Notes: generated by a model from the sequence alone, not told the origin. Positions 21,154 through 30,552 are shown, counted from the stretch's first letter. The stretch: DNA of 64,000 nt from Devosia lacusdianchii (GCF_022429625.1 NZ_CP092483.1:1426001-1490000); one strand, 5' to 3'. Made by a program: numbers and translations.

Positions 21154-21576
21154 ATGGCGCTCGAACGCACCTTCTCCATCATCAAGCCGGATGCCGTCCG
21201 TCGTAACCTCATCGGCAAGATCATCGCCAAGTTCGAAGAAGCCGGTCTGCGTCCGATCGCCCTCAAGAAGATCCACATGACCCGCGCTCAGGCCGAAGGC
21301 TTCTACGGCGTCCATAAGGACCGCCCCTTCTTCGGCGAACTGGTCGAGCAGATGATTGCTTCGCCTGTCGTCGTTCAGGTTCTGGAAGGCGAAGGCGCCA
21401 TCCTCAAGAACCGCGAAGTCATGGGCGCCACCAACCCGGCCAACGCTGCCGAAGGCACCATCCGCAAGGAATTCGCCCTCTCGATCGGCGAAAACTCGGT
21501 CCACGGTTCGGACGCTCCGGAAACCGCTGCCTCCGAGATCAAGTTCTTCTTCAACGACGACGAACTGGTCGGCTAA
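21154..21576 (+). CDS. ndk: Nucleoside diphosphate kinase
   Basis: 140 residues, normal length. Transfers the gamma phosphate between nucleoside di- and triphosphates through a phosphohistidine. The catalytic residue is His117 in NSVHGSD. The opening ([20 protein letters not shown]) and [14 protein letters not shown] are family hallmarks. Followed after five bases by the tautomerase gene, and both end at the terminator at 21814. Confidence 0.97.
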   Translation: MALERTFSIIKPDAVRRNLIGKIIAKFEEAGLRPIALKKIHMTRAQAEGFYGVHKDRPFFGELVEQMIASPVVVQVLEGEGAILKNREVMGATNPANAAEGTIRKEFALSIGENSVHGSDAPETAASEIKFFFNDDELVG

Positions 21577-21581
21577 TAAGA

Positions 21582-21788
21582 ATGCCCTACGTCAACGTCC
21601 GTATCTTCGAGAACAACGTCACTGCCGAGCAGAAGTCCGAGGTTATCGCGGGTATTACGGACGTGTTGGTCCGCGTGCTGGACAAGCGTCCGGAAACCAC
21701 CTTCGTCGTGATCGACGAAGTGCCTCAGGAGAACTGGGGCTATAAGGGCAAGTCCGTGGCCGAACTGGCCAAGCAGCCCAAGGACTGA
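21582..21788 (+). CDS. 4-oxalocrotonate tautomerase family protein
   Basis: 68 residues starting Met-Pro, so that Pro becomes the N-terminal catalytic base after Met removal, as in the 4-OT family. The body (YVNVRIFENNVTAEQKSEV; TTFVVIDEVPQENWGYKG) matches small 2-hydroxymuconate tautomerase-like proteins. Its true substrate is unknown. It follows ndk by five bases, so one transcript is likely. Confidence 0.88.
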   Translation: MPYVNVRIFENNVTAEQKSEVIAGITDVLVRVLDKRPETTFVVIDEVPQENWGYKGKSVAELAKQPKD

Positions 21789-21813
21789 CGTGGCGCAAAC
21801 CGATTGAACACCA

Positions 21814-21838
21814 GGCCGCCCGCCGGGCGGCCTTTTTG
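21814..21838 (+). terminator. Rho-independent terminator after ndk operon
   Basis: AGGCCGCCC and GGGCGGCCT form a 9-bp GC-rich hairpin with a very short loop, followed at once by TTTTT. Confidence 0.85.
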
Positions 21839-21873
21839 CTTTGTTTGTGCTATGGTGCCGGTAACACCACAGC

Positions 21874-21952
21874 TTATCCCGCCCCGGCGGGTCTCCCTTA
21901 CCGATCCATCCGCAAGAAGTGGGCTTCCCGCTTACGCGGGAATGACGCCGTT
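21874..21952. repeat. Degenerate intergenic repeat
   Basis: Contains the hairpin TTCCCGC (21925-21931) - TTAC - GCGGGAA (21936-21942) followed by TGACG, the same end as the GTCAT-family repeats, plus a CCCGCC/GGCGGG foldback on its left. Probably a decayed copy of that family. Confidence 0.45.
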
Positions 21953-21982
21953 GCTTGATCGGCGTCCCATGAAAGAAACGCA

Positions 21983-23950
21983 TTGTCCCTTCCCGAGACC
22001 ATTCTCGCCCCGCTCGCCCGTGCCCTTGCTGCCAAAGGCTACGAGACCCTGACGCCCGTCCAGGCCGCTATCATCGAAGACGAAACCGCCGGCCGCGACC
22101 TGCTCGTCTCCGCCCAGACCGGCTCCGGTAAGACCGTCGCCTTCGGCATGGCCATCGCCCCGACGCTGCTCGGCGACGCCGAGCGCTTCACCGAAATCGG
22201 CGCCCCGCTGGCCCTCGTCATCGCACCCACCCGCGAACTGGCCCTGCAGGTGCAGCGCGAGCTCGATTGGCTCTATGCCGAAGCCGGCGCCAAGACCGCG
22301 TCCTGCGTCGGTGGCATGGATGCCCGCACCGAACGCCGCGCCCTCGATCGCGGCGCCCACATCGTCGTCGGCACGCCCGGCCGCCTGCGTGATCACATCA
22401 CGCGCGGCGGTCTCGACATGTCCGCGCTTCGCGCCGTCGTGCTCGACGAGGCCGACGAAATGCTCGATCTCGGCTTCCGCGAAGACCTTGAATTCATTCT
22501 CGACGCCGCCCCCGAAGATCGCCGCACGTTGCTTTTCTCCGCAACCGTCCCCAAGCCGATCGCCCAGCTCGCCAAAACCTTCCAGCGCGACGCGCTGCGC
22601 GTCGCCGCCACCAGCGCCAACGAGCAGCATGCCGACATCGACTACAAGCTGATGCTGGTTCCTGCAGCCGAGCGCGAAAACGCCATCATCAACACGCTGC
22701 TCTATTTCGAGGCGGTCAACACCATCGTCTTCGCCTCCACCCGCGAAGGCGTGAAGCACCTCTCTGCGCGGCTCCACAATAGGGGCTTCGACGTCGTTAC
22801 CCTCTCGGGCGAACTCTCCCAGGCCGAGCGCACCAATGCGCTGCAATCCATGCGCGACGGTCGCGCCCGCATCTGCGTCGCCACTGACGTCGCCGCCCGC
22901 GGCATCGATCTGCCCAATCTCGACCTCGTCATCCACGCCGATCTGCCGACCAATCCCGATACGCTGCTGCACCGTTCGGGCCGCACCGGCCGGGCAGGGC
23001 GCAAGGGCACCTGCGTCATCATCTCGCCGATGCATCGCCGCAACGTTGCCCAGCGCGTCCTCAAAACCGCCAAGCTCGACGTTACCATGATGGCGCCGCC
23101 CTCCGCCGAGGCCATCGAAGCCCGCTATCGCGAGAGCATCCTCGCCAACGACATGCTGAGCAAACCCATCGCTGAAGACGAAACCGATTTCATCGCCCAG
23201 CTCATGGCCCGCCATTCCGCTGAGGCCATTGCCGCCGCTTACCTGCGTCAGCAGCTCGCCGCGCGCCCCGCGCCCGAGGATGTGTCCGATGCTCCGGTCT
23301 TCGACAAACCCGGCGACAAGGACCCGCGCACCCGCGAAAAGTTCGAGGGCGGCACCTGGTTCAAGGTCTCCGTCGGCCGCAAGCACAAGGCCGAGCCGCG
23401 CTGGCTGCTGCCCATGCTGTGCAAGGCCGGCAACGTCACCAAGACCGCCATCGGCTCGATCCGCATTTTCGACACCGAATCCATCTTTGAAGTCGCCGCC
23501 CAGAAGGCCGACGCCTTTGCCCGCAGCATCGAGAAGAACGGCTCGGGCGAACGCGGCGTCACCATCTCCGCTGTCGACGGCCCCGGCGAACGCCGCTCCG
23601 GTCCGCCCCCGTCCCAGCGTCGTCCCCCAGGTCCCGTCGAACGCTACGACCCCAACGCACCGCGCCCCGAGCGCGCCGACCGCAAGGCCCGCTATGGCTC
23701 GGCTGGCCTCCGCCCGGATGATCTTGAAGCTCCGGCATCCACCGGCGGCTGGAACCCCGCAGGCGACGAACCGCGCGCCCCACGCCCGGACTTCGACAAG
23801 CCCCGCCCGCCCAAAGTGAGCAAGGCTCCGCCAAGCAAGGACAAGGGCAAGCCCAAATGGGCCGGCAAGCCCGCCGATGGCGCCCCCTTCGCCAAGAAGG
23901 AAAAGCCCGCCAAGAAAGACCACAAGCCAAAGCGCAAACCACAGGTCTAG
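21983..23950 (+). CDS. DEAD-box RNA helicase with DbpA-like RNA-binding domain
   Basis: 655 residues. All DEAD-box motifs are visible: TPVQAAII (Q), AQTGSGKT (I), PTRELALQ (Ia), VLDEADEML (II), LLFSATVPK (III) and HRSGRTGRAGR (VI). A DbpA-type RNA-binding fold follows (TWFKVSVGRKHKAEPRWLLP region, about residues 450-520). The last 130 residues are Pro/Lys/Arg-rich and disordered. The start is TTG at 21983 with GAAAGAAA before it; no in-frame ATG fits better. CsdA/DeaD-like role in ribosome assembly or RNA unwinding is expected. A long open frame on the opposite strand is a shadow. Confidence 0.92.
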   Translation: MSLPETILAPLARALAAKGYETLTPVQAAIIEDETAGRDLLVSAQTGSGKTVAFGMAIAPTLLGDAERFTEIGAPLALVIAPTRELALQVQRELDWLYAEAGAKTASCVGGMDARTERRALDRGAHIVVGTPGRLRDHITRGGLDMSALRAVVLDEADEMLDLGFREDLEFILDAAPEDRRTLLFSATVPKPIAQLAKTFQRDALRVAATSANEQHADIDYKLMLVPAAERENAIINTLLYFEAVNTIVFASTREGVKHLSARLHNRGFDVVTLSGELSQAERTNALQSMRDGRARICVATDVAARGIDLPNLDLVIHADLPTNPDTLLHRSGRTGRAGRKGTCVIISPMHRRNVAQRVLKTAKLDVTMMAPPSAEAIEARYRESILANDMLSKPIAEDETDFIAQLMARHSAEAIAAAYLRQQLAARPAPEDVSDAPVFDKPGDKDPRTREKFEGGTWFKVSVGRKHKAEPRWLLPMLCKAGNVTKTAIGSIRIFDTESIFEVAAQKADAFARSIEKNGSGERGVTISAVDGPGERRSGPPPSQRRPPGPVERYDPNAPRPERADRKARYGSAGLRPDDLEAPASTGGWNPAGDEPRAPRPDFDKPRPPKVSKAPPSKDKGKPKWAGKPADGAPFAKKEKPAKKDHKPKRKPQV

Positions 23951-23964
23951 GGCACCGGCCGAAG

Positions 23965-24017
23965 TTCTCCCCCCTTCTCCCCTCGTGGGAGAAGGTGCCC
24001 GAAGGGCGGATGAGGGG
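23965..24017. repeat. Intergenic repeat with CCTTCTCCC hairpin
   Basis: CCTTCTCCC (23973-23981) pairs with GGGAGAAGG (23987-23995) around CTCGT, followed by TGCCCGAAGGGCGGATGAGG. This is a widespread alphaproteobacterial intergenic repeat type. It follows the helicase stop by 15 bases and may also slow transcription. Confidence 0.6.
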
Positions 24018-24063
24018 GCACGCGCAACCCAAGGCCCGCTCGTGGCATTCACACCCGCCGGCG

Positions 24064-24138
24064 TTCCCTCGGGCTTGACCCGAGGGCCACTCTCAGCACA
24101 GCACAGGCAGCGGAATACCCGCGGATCAAGTCCGCGGG
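24064..24138. repeat. Two-hairpin intergenic repeat (CCCTCGGG family)
   Basis: CCCTCGGG-CTTGA-CCCGAGGG (24066-24086) and CCCGCGGA-TCAAG-TCCGCGGG (24118-24138): two perfect 8-bp hairpins with complementary 5-base loops (CTTGA, TCAAG). A closely similar copy begins at 30660, sharing the GCGTTCCCTCGGG start and the GCCACTC spacer. Confidence 0.7.
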
Positions 24139-24174
24139 CAGCACCGGTGGGTGAAATGTGGAAGTGGGCTAAGC

Positions 24175-26079
24175 CTACTTCCGCGCCTTCACATCGATCT
24201 CCGGCTTGGCCACCGCCCCGCCATTCGTCACCGAACCCGCCAGCCCATCCAGCGTCCCCCCGCTCAGCCCCAGCTCGCTCATCAGCGCATCGATGAGCGG
24301 CGCTTGGCTGCGATAGCGCAATGCAGCCGCCACCGCCTGATCGGCCAGACCGCCGCCGGCAACACCCGCACCTTCGCCGCCACCATTCTGGCTCGACCCA
24401 TTCAGCCCATCGACATGCAGGATCTTGATCCCGTCTATATTCTGCATCGGCTTGACGCTCTCGGCGATGATCTGGGGCAGGGCCTCGATCAGCTTGATCC
24501 GTACCTGCATGGCGATCTGCTCGGCGTTGAGCGTGTTGCTCGCCTCGTTGACATTGCGCTTGCCCTCGGCCTCGACCTTGTAGATGGCCGCCAGCGCCTC
24601 GGCGCGCAGCTTTTCGGAATCGGCCGAACCCTTCGCCGCCACGCGCACCTTCTCGGCGTCTGCAGTAGCGCCGATGCGTACGGCCTCGGCCCGGTCCGCC
24701 GCCGCCGCCTTCTCGGCCTCGGCCGCCACGGTGATCGAGATCGCCGCCTGCTCGGCTGCCTTGCGGGCTTCGATCAGCTGGATCGCCTTTTCGCGTTCCG
24801 CCACCGCCGTCTGCCGCGATGTCGTGACCTCCTCTGCGGCCTTTGCCGCGAGGGCGCGCGCCTCGTCAGCGGCAGCGTCGGCAACGGACTTCTCCTTGCT
24901 CTTCACTGCCACGGCAATGTCGCGCGCCTGCTCGGCCAGTGAGATTTGCTTGGCCTTTTCCACCGCCGCTGCTTCCACGGCCAGTGCCGTGGCAATCTCG
25001 CGTTCCTGCACGATCTGGCTCGAGGCAATATCGGACTCGCGCACCTGCTGCGCCGCCAGGATGCGCGCTTGTTCGGCTTCGCGCTCGCGATCCGATTGCT
25101 GCTGCTTGATCAGCGAGCTCTGCTCGGCCTGCCGCACCTGGATTTCACGCTCCTGTTCCAGTCGCGCAAACTCCTGGTCGCGGCTGATCTGGTATTTCTG
25201 CGCCTGGGCATCGAAATTCTTGCGCTCGATCAACACCTGCGTTTCCTGCTCGATGTCGTTGCGGGCCTTGCGCCGTTCCTCGATCGCCTGCGTCAGTTTG
25301 GTGAGACCTTCCGCGTCGAAGGCATTGTCCGGATTGAAGAATTCGCGATTGGTCTGGTCGAGCCCGGTCAGCGACACCGATTCCAACTCCAGCCCGTTCT
25401 TGAGAATGTCTTCCGACACGGCCGCCTGCACCTTCTGCACGAAGTTTACGCGCTGCTCGTGCAATTCCTCCATCGCCATCTCGGCCGCCACCGCGCGCAG
25501 CGCATCGACGAACTTGCCTTCCACCAGCTCCTTGAGCGCCGCCGGCTCCATCGTCCGCCGGCCCAGCGTCTGCGCCGCATTGGCGATGGATTCGATCACC
25601 GGCTGCACGCGCACATAGAACTCGGCCTGCACATCGACGCGCATGCGATCCTTGGTGATCAGCGCCTGGTCCGCCGCGCGCCGCACTTCGAGCCGCAGCG
25701 TGTTCATGTTGACCGGGATCTGCTCATGCAGCACCGGGAACACCAGCGCGCCGCCATTCATGATCACCTTCTGCCCGCCAAAGCCGGTGCGCACGAAGCT
25801 CACCTCCTTGGACGACCGGCGATAGAGGCGCGCAAACACCATGCCGATGGCAAAGAGCGCGACGAGGATCACGGCAAGTATGATCAGGATGTCGTTGAGG
25901 GATTGGGACACGGGGCTGAACTCCTGGATCGGGGTTGGCGGCGTTGCTTGGATAGTGGTTGTCGGCAGAGTATTCGGATCAGGCGGCGGCGCTAGGTCGA
26001 CAATGTCCTGGGTCGTCGTCGGCGGCGGGATGTCGGGCAATGGCCCGGCGTCGCCAGGCGGCGTCTTGGCCTTGGGCAT
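24175..26079 (-). CDS. Flotillin family protein (YqiK-like)
   Basis: 634 residues. An unusual Pro/Thr-rich N-terminal stretch (about 1-55) precedes one membrane helix (about 62-85). An SPFH/band-7 domain follows (about 90-300), then a long Ala/Glu/Arg-rich coiled coil (about 300-520) and a flotillin C-terminus with Gly-rich end. Flotillins organise membrane microdomains. It overlaps by one base (TGATG) with the upstream YqiJ-like gene, the standard yqiJ-yqiK pairing. The Pro/Thr extension before the helix is longer than I expect for the family. Confidence 0.9.
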   Translation of the reverse strand: MPKAKTPPGDAGPLPDIPPPTTTQDIVDLAPPPDPNTLPTTTIQATPPTPIQEFSPVSQSLNDILIILAVILVALFAIGMVFARLYRRSSKEVSFVRTGFGGQKVIMNGGALVFPVLHEQIPVNMNTLRLEVRRAADQALITKDRMRVDVQAEFYVRVQPVIESIANAAQTLGRRTMEPAALKELVEGKFVDALRAVAAEMAMEELHEQRVNFVQKVQAAVSEDILKNGLELESVSLTGLDQTNREFFNPDNAFDAEGLTKLTQAIEERRKARNDIEQETQVLIERKNFDAQAQKYQISRDQEFARLEQEREIQVRQAEQSSLIKQQQSDREREAEQARILAAQQVRESDIASSQIVQEREIATALAVEAAAVEKAKQISLAEQARDIAVAVKSKEKSVADAAADEARALAAKAAEEVTTSRQTAVAEREKAIQLIEARKAAEQAAISITVAAEAEKAAAADRAEAVRIGATADAEKVRVAAKGSADSEKLRAEALAAIYKVEAEGKRNVNEASNTLNAEQIAMQVRIKLIEALPQIIAESVKPMQNIDGIKILHVDGLNGSSQNGGGEGAGVAGGGLADQAVAAALRYRSQAPLIDALMSELGLSGGTLDGLAGSVTNGGAVAKPEIDVKARK

Positions 26080-26717
26080 CAGTCAGCCGGTTTGAGTTTG
26101 GTGATCGCTCGGTAGACCGGCCCCTCCTGGGCAATGATCACCACCTCCGAACCCTCCGGCATGTTCGGCTCGCCCTCATCGGGCTCAACCAGCACGTAAT
26201 GCGTCTTGCCGTGAATATCTGTGAGCTTTGCTTCAGCCGGATGACCCTTGCCGGCTATGCCGCGGAACACCGTCGCGACCCGACCGACAAAAGCCTTGGT
26301 GCTGACGGCCTCGCTCTCTTCCTTGGGCATGATCCTGGCCAGCGCCAGCCCGACATGCCGCGTCACAAAGGCCGCACCAATGGCAGCGGGCACGCTGGCG
26401 ATCCAGGGGTCGATGGCAAAGCCGATCGTCCGGCGCAGCACATCCTGCCCGATGAAACCGATGAGCCCGAAGCTGGCGGAGATGAGGATGAGCACGACGA
26501 GGGCAGGGAGCTTGCCGAAGCTCAGCCAGCTCAGCGTCTGGCTCAGAGGCCCAAGCTCTACCCCATCGACGTCAGCATCGAAATCCGGCAGGGCGCTGTC
26601 GACCACGGCCGACGGCTGGGCGCCGAGCAACAGGCCCAGCAATTCGATCAATGCAATGGCAAGAGTCAGCCCAAGCGCGACGACGAACGGCGCAGTCTCG
26701 CTTGCAAACACGTCCAT
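26079..26717 (-). CDS. YqiJ-like NfeD/OB-fold membrane protein
   Basis: 212 residues: about three N-terminal and central membrane helices, then a C-terminal OB-type beta domain (about 130-200) with GRVATVFRGIAGKGHPAEAK. NfeD-type partners act together with flotillins in membrane organisation. The flotillin gene follows immediately with a one-base overlap. Membership in the YqiJ group is from architecture and context. Confidence 0.82.
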   Translation of the reverse strand: MDVFASETAPFVVALGLTLAIALIELLGLLLGAQPSAVVDSALPDFDADVDGVELGPLSQTLSWLSFGKLPALVVLILISASFGLIGFIGQDVLRRTIGFAIDPWIASVPAAIGAAFVTRHVGLALARIMPKEESEAVSTKAFVGRVATVFRGIAGKGHPAEAKLTDIHGKTHYVLVEPDEGEPNMPEGSEVVIIAQEGPVYRAITKLKPAD

Positions 26718-26822
26718 CGGCTAGCCTCCTGCTGGTCGATTGGGCCTGATTGTCCGTCGGTTCGGACTGTACAATTCTATATCGAGGCCGCAGCCCCCCG
26801 GGTCAAGATTGCGATCTCTTTA

Positions 26823-27449
26823 TCAGACAGTTTCAATTGCACCGGTTTTCACTGTCGCCGCGCCGATTTGCTTGGCCAGTTCTGCGATGTCGTCGGCGAA
26901 TTTCGTCGCGCCGAGATCGGTATGTTCCGACCAATGCCCGAACTTGCGCAGCATGGGCAGGAATGCCGCCAATTCAGCCGCATCCCAGCCACTGAGAAAA
27001 TCACCCATAATCAGGAACTTGTAGGCGCGCACCGCCCGCACCACTGTCCGTCCGGCATCGGTCAGCTCGATGATCGTGCGCCGCGCATCGGCCTGGCTCA
27101 CAGCCCGCCGCGCGTAGCCCATCTCCACCATCTCGCTGACCACCCGGCTCGCGCGCGACGGGTCGATGGCGAGCCGCTCCGCAACCGATGCCACCATGGT
27201 TTCGCCGGCGGCCATCTCGCCGAATTCATCGACCGGTGCCTCGATCGCGAACAGTACGTCGAGCTGTGCCAGGTCCAGCCCGATCTTGAGGTCCGCCAGG
27301 GCCCGGTGTCCCAGTTCGCGCTTCTGCGCCCGCCGCCGCCAATTCTGCAACAGGGCATCGATGCCGATCGTCGCCTCGGCCGTGGCCTCCGAGATTCCGG
27401 CCTTGCGCAACAGCAGGTTGATGTCGGTCGTGCCGCCGGTATGGGGCAT
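26823..27449 (-). CDS. MarR family transcriptional regulator
   Basis: 208 residues with a winged-helix region at about 60-150 (LAQLDVLFAI; SVAERLAIDPSRASRVVSEMVEMGYARR; DARRTIIELTDAGR). This is the MarR DNA-binding pattern, including the SRASR recognition helix and the wing. An extra C-terminal segment of 50 residues is present. It is divergent from a DHA2 multidrug exporter, with a strong inverted repeat in the shared 140-base region, so it most likely represses the exporter and perhaps itself. Confidence 0.9.
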   Translation of the reverse strand: MPHTGGTTDINLLLRKAGISEATAEATIGIDALLQNWRRRAQKRELGHRALADLKIGLDLAQLDVLFAIEAPVDEFGEMAAGETMVASVAERLAIDPSRASRVVSEMVEMGYARRAVSQADARRTIIELTDAGRTVVRAVRAYKFLIMGDFLSGWDAAELAAFLPMLRKFGHWSEHTDLGATKFADDIAELAKQIGAATVKTGAIETV

Positions 27450-27479
27450 GGCAGTCCTCGCAATTTCGCATGCTTCTCA

Positions 27480-27506
27480 CAATTGCATGCTATTGACATG
27501 TAATTG
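27480..27506. promoter_or_regulatory. Inverted-repeat operator candidate in the marR/exporter region
   Basis: CAATTGCATG (27480-27489) and CATGTAATTG (27497-27506) are inverse complements at 9 of 10 positions with a 7-base spacer. The right arm and spacer contain TTGACA (27493-27498), a perfect -35 for the exporter. A MarR dimer here would block the promoter. Confidence 0.6.
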
Positions 27507-27523
27507 CTGTAGGCAGATATATG
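27493..27523 (+). promoter_or_regulatory. Candidate promoter of the DHA2 exporter
   Basis: Perfect -35 TTGACA at 27493-27498. The best -10 choices are GATATA at 17-base spacing or TATATG at 19-base spacing. The transcript would start about 60 bases before the exporter ATG. Confidence 0.5.
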
Positions 27524-27589
27524 CCTCAGTAACGCAATCCGCAAGTGAACGGCCGAATCCGGCCTCACCTGCGGGCAAAGGATCGCCCA

Positions 27590-29191
27590 ATGTCCGAGAA
27601 CACTCAATCCGTCGACGCGTCGCAGACGCGTTCGGCCGCCGACGCGTCGCAGGCGCAGTCGGTGGGCCTTATCATCGGTGCTGTTGCCGTCACGCTGCTG
27701 CTGGCCTCGCTCGGCCAGACCATCGTTTCGACTGCCTTGCCGACCATCGTCACCGAGCTCGGCGGCCTCGATCACCTCACCTGGGTGGTCATCGCCTATT
27801 TGCTGAGCTCCACCGTGGTCGCGCCGATCTACGGCAAGCTGGGCGACCTCTATGGTCGCAAGATCGTGCTGCAGGCCGCCATCGTCATCTTCCTGATCGG
27901 CGCGACGCTATCGGCCTTCGCCAATTCCATGACCTTCCTCATCCTCGCTCGCACGGTGCAGGGTCTGGGCGGCGGTGGCCTCATGGTCGTCGCCATGACT
28001 GTGGTCGCCGATATCATTCCACCCCGCCAGCGCGGCAAGGTTCAGGGCATTTTCGGCGCCGTCTTCGGGGTGGCCACCGTTGTTGGTCCGTTGCTCGGCG
28101 GCTTCATCGTCGAACACCTGAGCTGGCGCTGGATTTTCATCATCAACCTGCCGCTCGGCCTGCTGGCGCTCGCCGTTATCGGCGTCGCCCTCAAGCCACG
28201 GGCGGATCGGGTCTCGCACAAGATCGACTATATGGGCTTCGTCCTGCTGACCGCGGCGCTCTCTGCTTTCGTGCTGGCCACCAGCCTGGGTGGCAACACC
28301 TTCCCCTGGCTGTCGGTACAAATCATCGGCCTCGTCGCTCTTGCGGCCGCAACGCTCGCGGCCTTCATCTGGGTTGAAGCCCACGCGTCCGAGCCGGTGC
28401 TGCCGCTCCAGCTCTTCCGCAACAACACCTTCCTGGTCACCAATTCCATTGGCTTCCTCGTTGGCATGGCCATGTTCGGGTCGATCACCTTCCTGCCCAT
28501 GTATCTGCAGATCGCCAAGGGCATATCGCCCACCAATTCGGCGTTCCAGCTTCTGCCCATGATGGTCGGCCTCATCGGCGCCTCGACCCTGTCCGGCTTC
28601 GTCATGAGCAAGACCGGCCGCTACAAGATCCTGCCAATCCTGGCGACGGTAGTCCTCTTTGTCGGCCTGCTGCTGCTCGGTATGATGCGTCTGGATACGC
28701 CCGACTGGCAGATCGCCGTCTATATGTTCATCGTCGGCCTCGGGATCGGTCCGGTGAACAGTGTCGGCGTCACTGCAACCCAGAATGCCGTGCCGCGGTC
28801 CCTCGTTGGTGTCGCCACCGCCGGCTCGACGCTGTTCCGCCAGATTGGCGGCTCCATCGGCGTCTCGGTCTTCGGCGCCATCTTCTCGAGCGGCCTCGCC
28901 GCGCAACTGGGCGACGTGATGCCGGCGCATGGCCCGGGCGCGTTCAACGCCAAGGCCATCGCCGAGCTACCGGAAGCTGTCCGCGTTCAGGTGCTCGAAG
29001 GCTTCGCCGCGGCCCTCCACCCGGTGTTCCTCACCGCAGCCGCTGCGGCGATCATCGCCTTCGGCCTGTCCTTCCTGCTCAAGGAACTGCCGCTGGCCAC
29101 CACGCTGCGCACCGAACCCGAGGCCGAGATCGATGCCGAGGAACACGCCACCGCTGCCGCTGTTGGCGCACCCATCGTCGCATCGCGCTAG
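27590..29191 (+). CDS. DHA2 family MFS multidrug exporter
   Basis: 533 residues, about 14 membrane helices, EmrB/QacA type. The family motifs include [20 protein letters not shown], the [10 protein letters not shown] motif A between helices 2 and 3, and [21 protein letters not shown] (motif C). It should expel toxic compounds by proton antiport. The ATG at 27590 follows a TCGCCCA leader without a strong ribosome site; upstream codons are not convincing. Regulated, by inference, by the divergent MarR gene. Confidence 0.9.
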   Translation: MSENTQSVDASQTRSAADASQAQSVGLIIGAVAVTLLLASLGQTIVSTALPTIVTELGGLDHLTWVVIAYLLSSTVVAPIYGKLGDLYGRKIVLQAAIVIFLIGATLSAFANSMTFLILARTVQGLGGGGLMVVAMTVVADIIPPRQRGKVQGIFGAVFGVATVVGPLLGGFIVEHLSWRWIFIINLPLGLLALAVIGVALKPRADRVSHKIDYMGFVLLTAALSAFVLATSLGGNTFPWLSVQIIGLVALAAATLAAFIWVEAHASEPVLPLQLFRNNTFLVTNSIGFLVGMAMFGSITFLPMYLQIAKGISPTNSAFQLLPMMVGLIGASTLSGFVMSKTGRYKILPILATVVLFVGLLLLGMMRLDTPDWQIAVYMFIVGLGIGPVNSVGVTATQNAVPRSLVGVATAGSTLFRQIGGSIGVSVFGAIFSSGLAAQLGDVMPAHGPGAFNAKAIAELPEAVRVQVLEGFAAALHPVFLTAAAAAIIAFGLSFLLKELPLATTLRTEPEAEIDAEEHATAAAVGAPIVASR

Positions 29192-29266
29192 TCCCATGCT
29201 TCCCCAGACCATCTCATGGCCCGGGGAAGCTCTTCCGCTTTCCCACTGCCCCACCTATGTCTTTGC

Positions 29267-29328
29267 GGCGCGTGGACGACCTCGCGTTTTCGCTCATCGG
29301 CCGGGACGACCCGCCAATGCAAGGAGAG
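29267..29328 (+). promoter_or_regulatory. Guanidine-II (mini-ykkC) riboswitch candidate
   Basis: Two tandem small hairpins both show the diagnostic ACGA tetraloop. The first is GCGTGG-ACGA-CCTCGC (29270-29285, one T-T mismatch, extendable by further pairs); the second is CGGG-ACGA-CCCG (29302-29313). A 16-base linker separates them, and the second hairpin ends eight bases before the AAGGAGAG ribosome site (29321-29328) of the sugE-type gene. Guanidine-II switches are known for exactly this paired ACGR-loop layout and for controlling SugE/Gdx exporters at translation start. Confidence 0.8.
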
Positions 29329-29334
29329 ATCCCA

Positions 29335-29649
29335 ATGGCTTGGGTCTATCTCGTCATCGCCGGCCTGTTTGAGATGGGCTGGGCGATTGGCCTCAAATAC
29401 ACCGACGGCTTCACCAAGCTCGTTCCCACCACGCTCACCGTCGGCGCCATGATCATCAGCGTCGTGCTTCTGGGCATCGCCCTTCGCGACCTGCCTGTTG
29501 GCACGGGCTACGCCGTCTGGACCGGCATTGGCACCGTCGGCACCGCGCTGCTCGGCATGTACCTGTTCGGCGACCCGGCAACCGCTGCCCGTCTGGCCAG
29601 TATCGGCCTGATCGTTGCCGGCATCATCGGGCTCAAGCTGGTGTCATAA
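29335..29649 (+). CDS. sugE: SMR-family guanidinium exporter (SugE/Gdx)
   Basis: 104 residues with four membrane helices. The SMR sequence ([19 protein letters not shown] with membrane Glu13, [32 protein letters not shown]) is of the SugE/Gdx subtype, characterised as a guanidinium/proton antiporter. The start at 29335 follows AAGGAGAG. The ACGA-loop hairpin pair immediately before it supports guanidine control. A perfect hairpin follows the stop. Confidence 0.93.
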   Translation: MAWVYLVIAGLFEMGWAIGLKYTDGFTKLVPTTLTVGAMIISVVLLGIALRDLPVGTGYAVWTGIGTVGTALLGMYLFGDPATAARLASIGLIVAGIIGLKLVS

Positions 29650-29659
29650 GGAACTAACG

Positions 29660-29686
29660 CTTCCCGCAGGTTTGGTCTGCGGGAAG
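29660..29686 (+). terminator. Perfect hairpin after sugE
   Basis: CTTCCCGCAG (29660-29669) and CTGCGGGAAG (29677-29686) form a perfect 10-bp stem around a 7-base loop, ten bases after the sugE stop. It lacks a T-tract, so it may stop transcription weakly or protect the mRNA end. Confidence 0.55.
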
Positions 29687-29907
29687 TACCCATAGCTTCA
29701 ATCGGTTAGGCGGATTCTCGGAATCAGTCGGCCAGCGCCTTGAATCACTTTCTCAGTTGCCCGACTGTGGCAAAAAAGCTGATGTTCCATCCGAACATGG
29801 GCCGCTCCCAAAATTGTTAATGGTCAAATCAGCTATCCTTGTTAGATTCACGGCATAGGAATGCCGAACTCGCGTCGCCGGCCCCCCAATAGTCTTGGAG
29901 AGCAATA

Positions 29908-30534
29908 GTGCCCTTGCGCTGGCAGGAAGTGGCTGTGCCACTGTTCGTAATCGTTTCGCTTCTGGTTCTGAAATACGTCCCCTTTACCGCCGGTCTGCCG
30001 CTTGCTCGCGCTGCGGGTGTTGTCGCCTTTGGCTATGCAGCTTTCCTTGCATTACGCCTCGTACAGAGCGAAGAGGCCGTCAGCGTCGATGGCTGGTCGG
30101 AACTGCGGCCATCGATGGTCGAATATTTCGCCTGCTACGGTGCGGCCGCCCTTGCCGTGGTGCTGATGTCCGCCGTCATTTTCATCGGCGGTACCAAGCA
30201 CGTCGAAGCAACCCAGATGCTCGCTACCTTCGCCGCCTCGGTCTTGCTGGGGGCAGGGGCCATTGGCATTGGCCTCGGCGGCCTGTTCAACCGCGTCCGC
30301 TGGAACAATACCCTGCTTGAACACAAGACCGCCTTTGGCCGCGAGACCAAGCTGGCCTGGTCCGACGTGCGGGTTGTCCGCCCCAACTGGCGTGGTGTCA
30401 CCATCACCACGCACGACGCTCAAAAGGTCACCTTCTCCCAATTCCACTCCGGCGCCGCCCAGCTTGCCATCCACGCGACCAACCGCGCCCGCCGCAACGC
30501 CGAAACGAGCACGAAGGCTTTCGCGACCCTCTGA
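29908..30534 (+). CDS. Membrane protein of unknown function
   Basis: 208 residues starting at GTG 29908 after TTGGAGAG. Four hydrophobic segments lie in the first 125 residues. The C-terminal part (about 130-195: WNNTLLEHKTAFGRETKLAWSD region) resembles the PH-like domain found on many small bacterial membrane proteins, ending in an Arg/Ala-rich tail. No function can be assigned. It stands alone and is closed by its own terminator. Confidence 0.7.
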   Translation: MPLRWQEVAVPLFVIVSLLVLKYVPFTAGLPLARAAGVVAFGYAAFLALRLVQSEEAVSVDGWSELRPSMVEYFACYGAAALAVVLMSAVIFIGGTKHVEATQMLATFAASVLLGAGAIGIGLGGLFNRVRWNNTLLEHKTAFGRETKLAWSDVRVVRPNWRGVTITTHDAQKVTFSQFHSGAAQLAIHATNRARRNAETSTKAFATL

Positions 30535-30552
30535 GCTGGCCGCAGAAAAATC

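Noticed and set aside
21932..24052. 706-codon open frame opposite the DEAD-box helicase
   Set aside because: It is a GC-rich shadow of a clear helicase gene; its composition is Gly/Ala/Asp-rich without family features, and it runs into repeats at both ends.
23953..24052. Possible short gene after the helicase
   Set aside because: The open frames there are translations of a common intergenic repeat.
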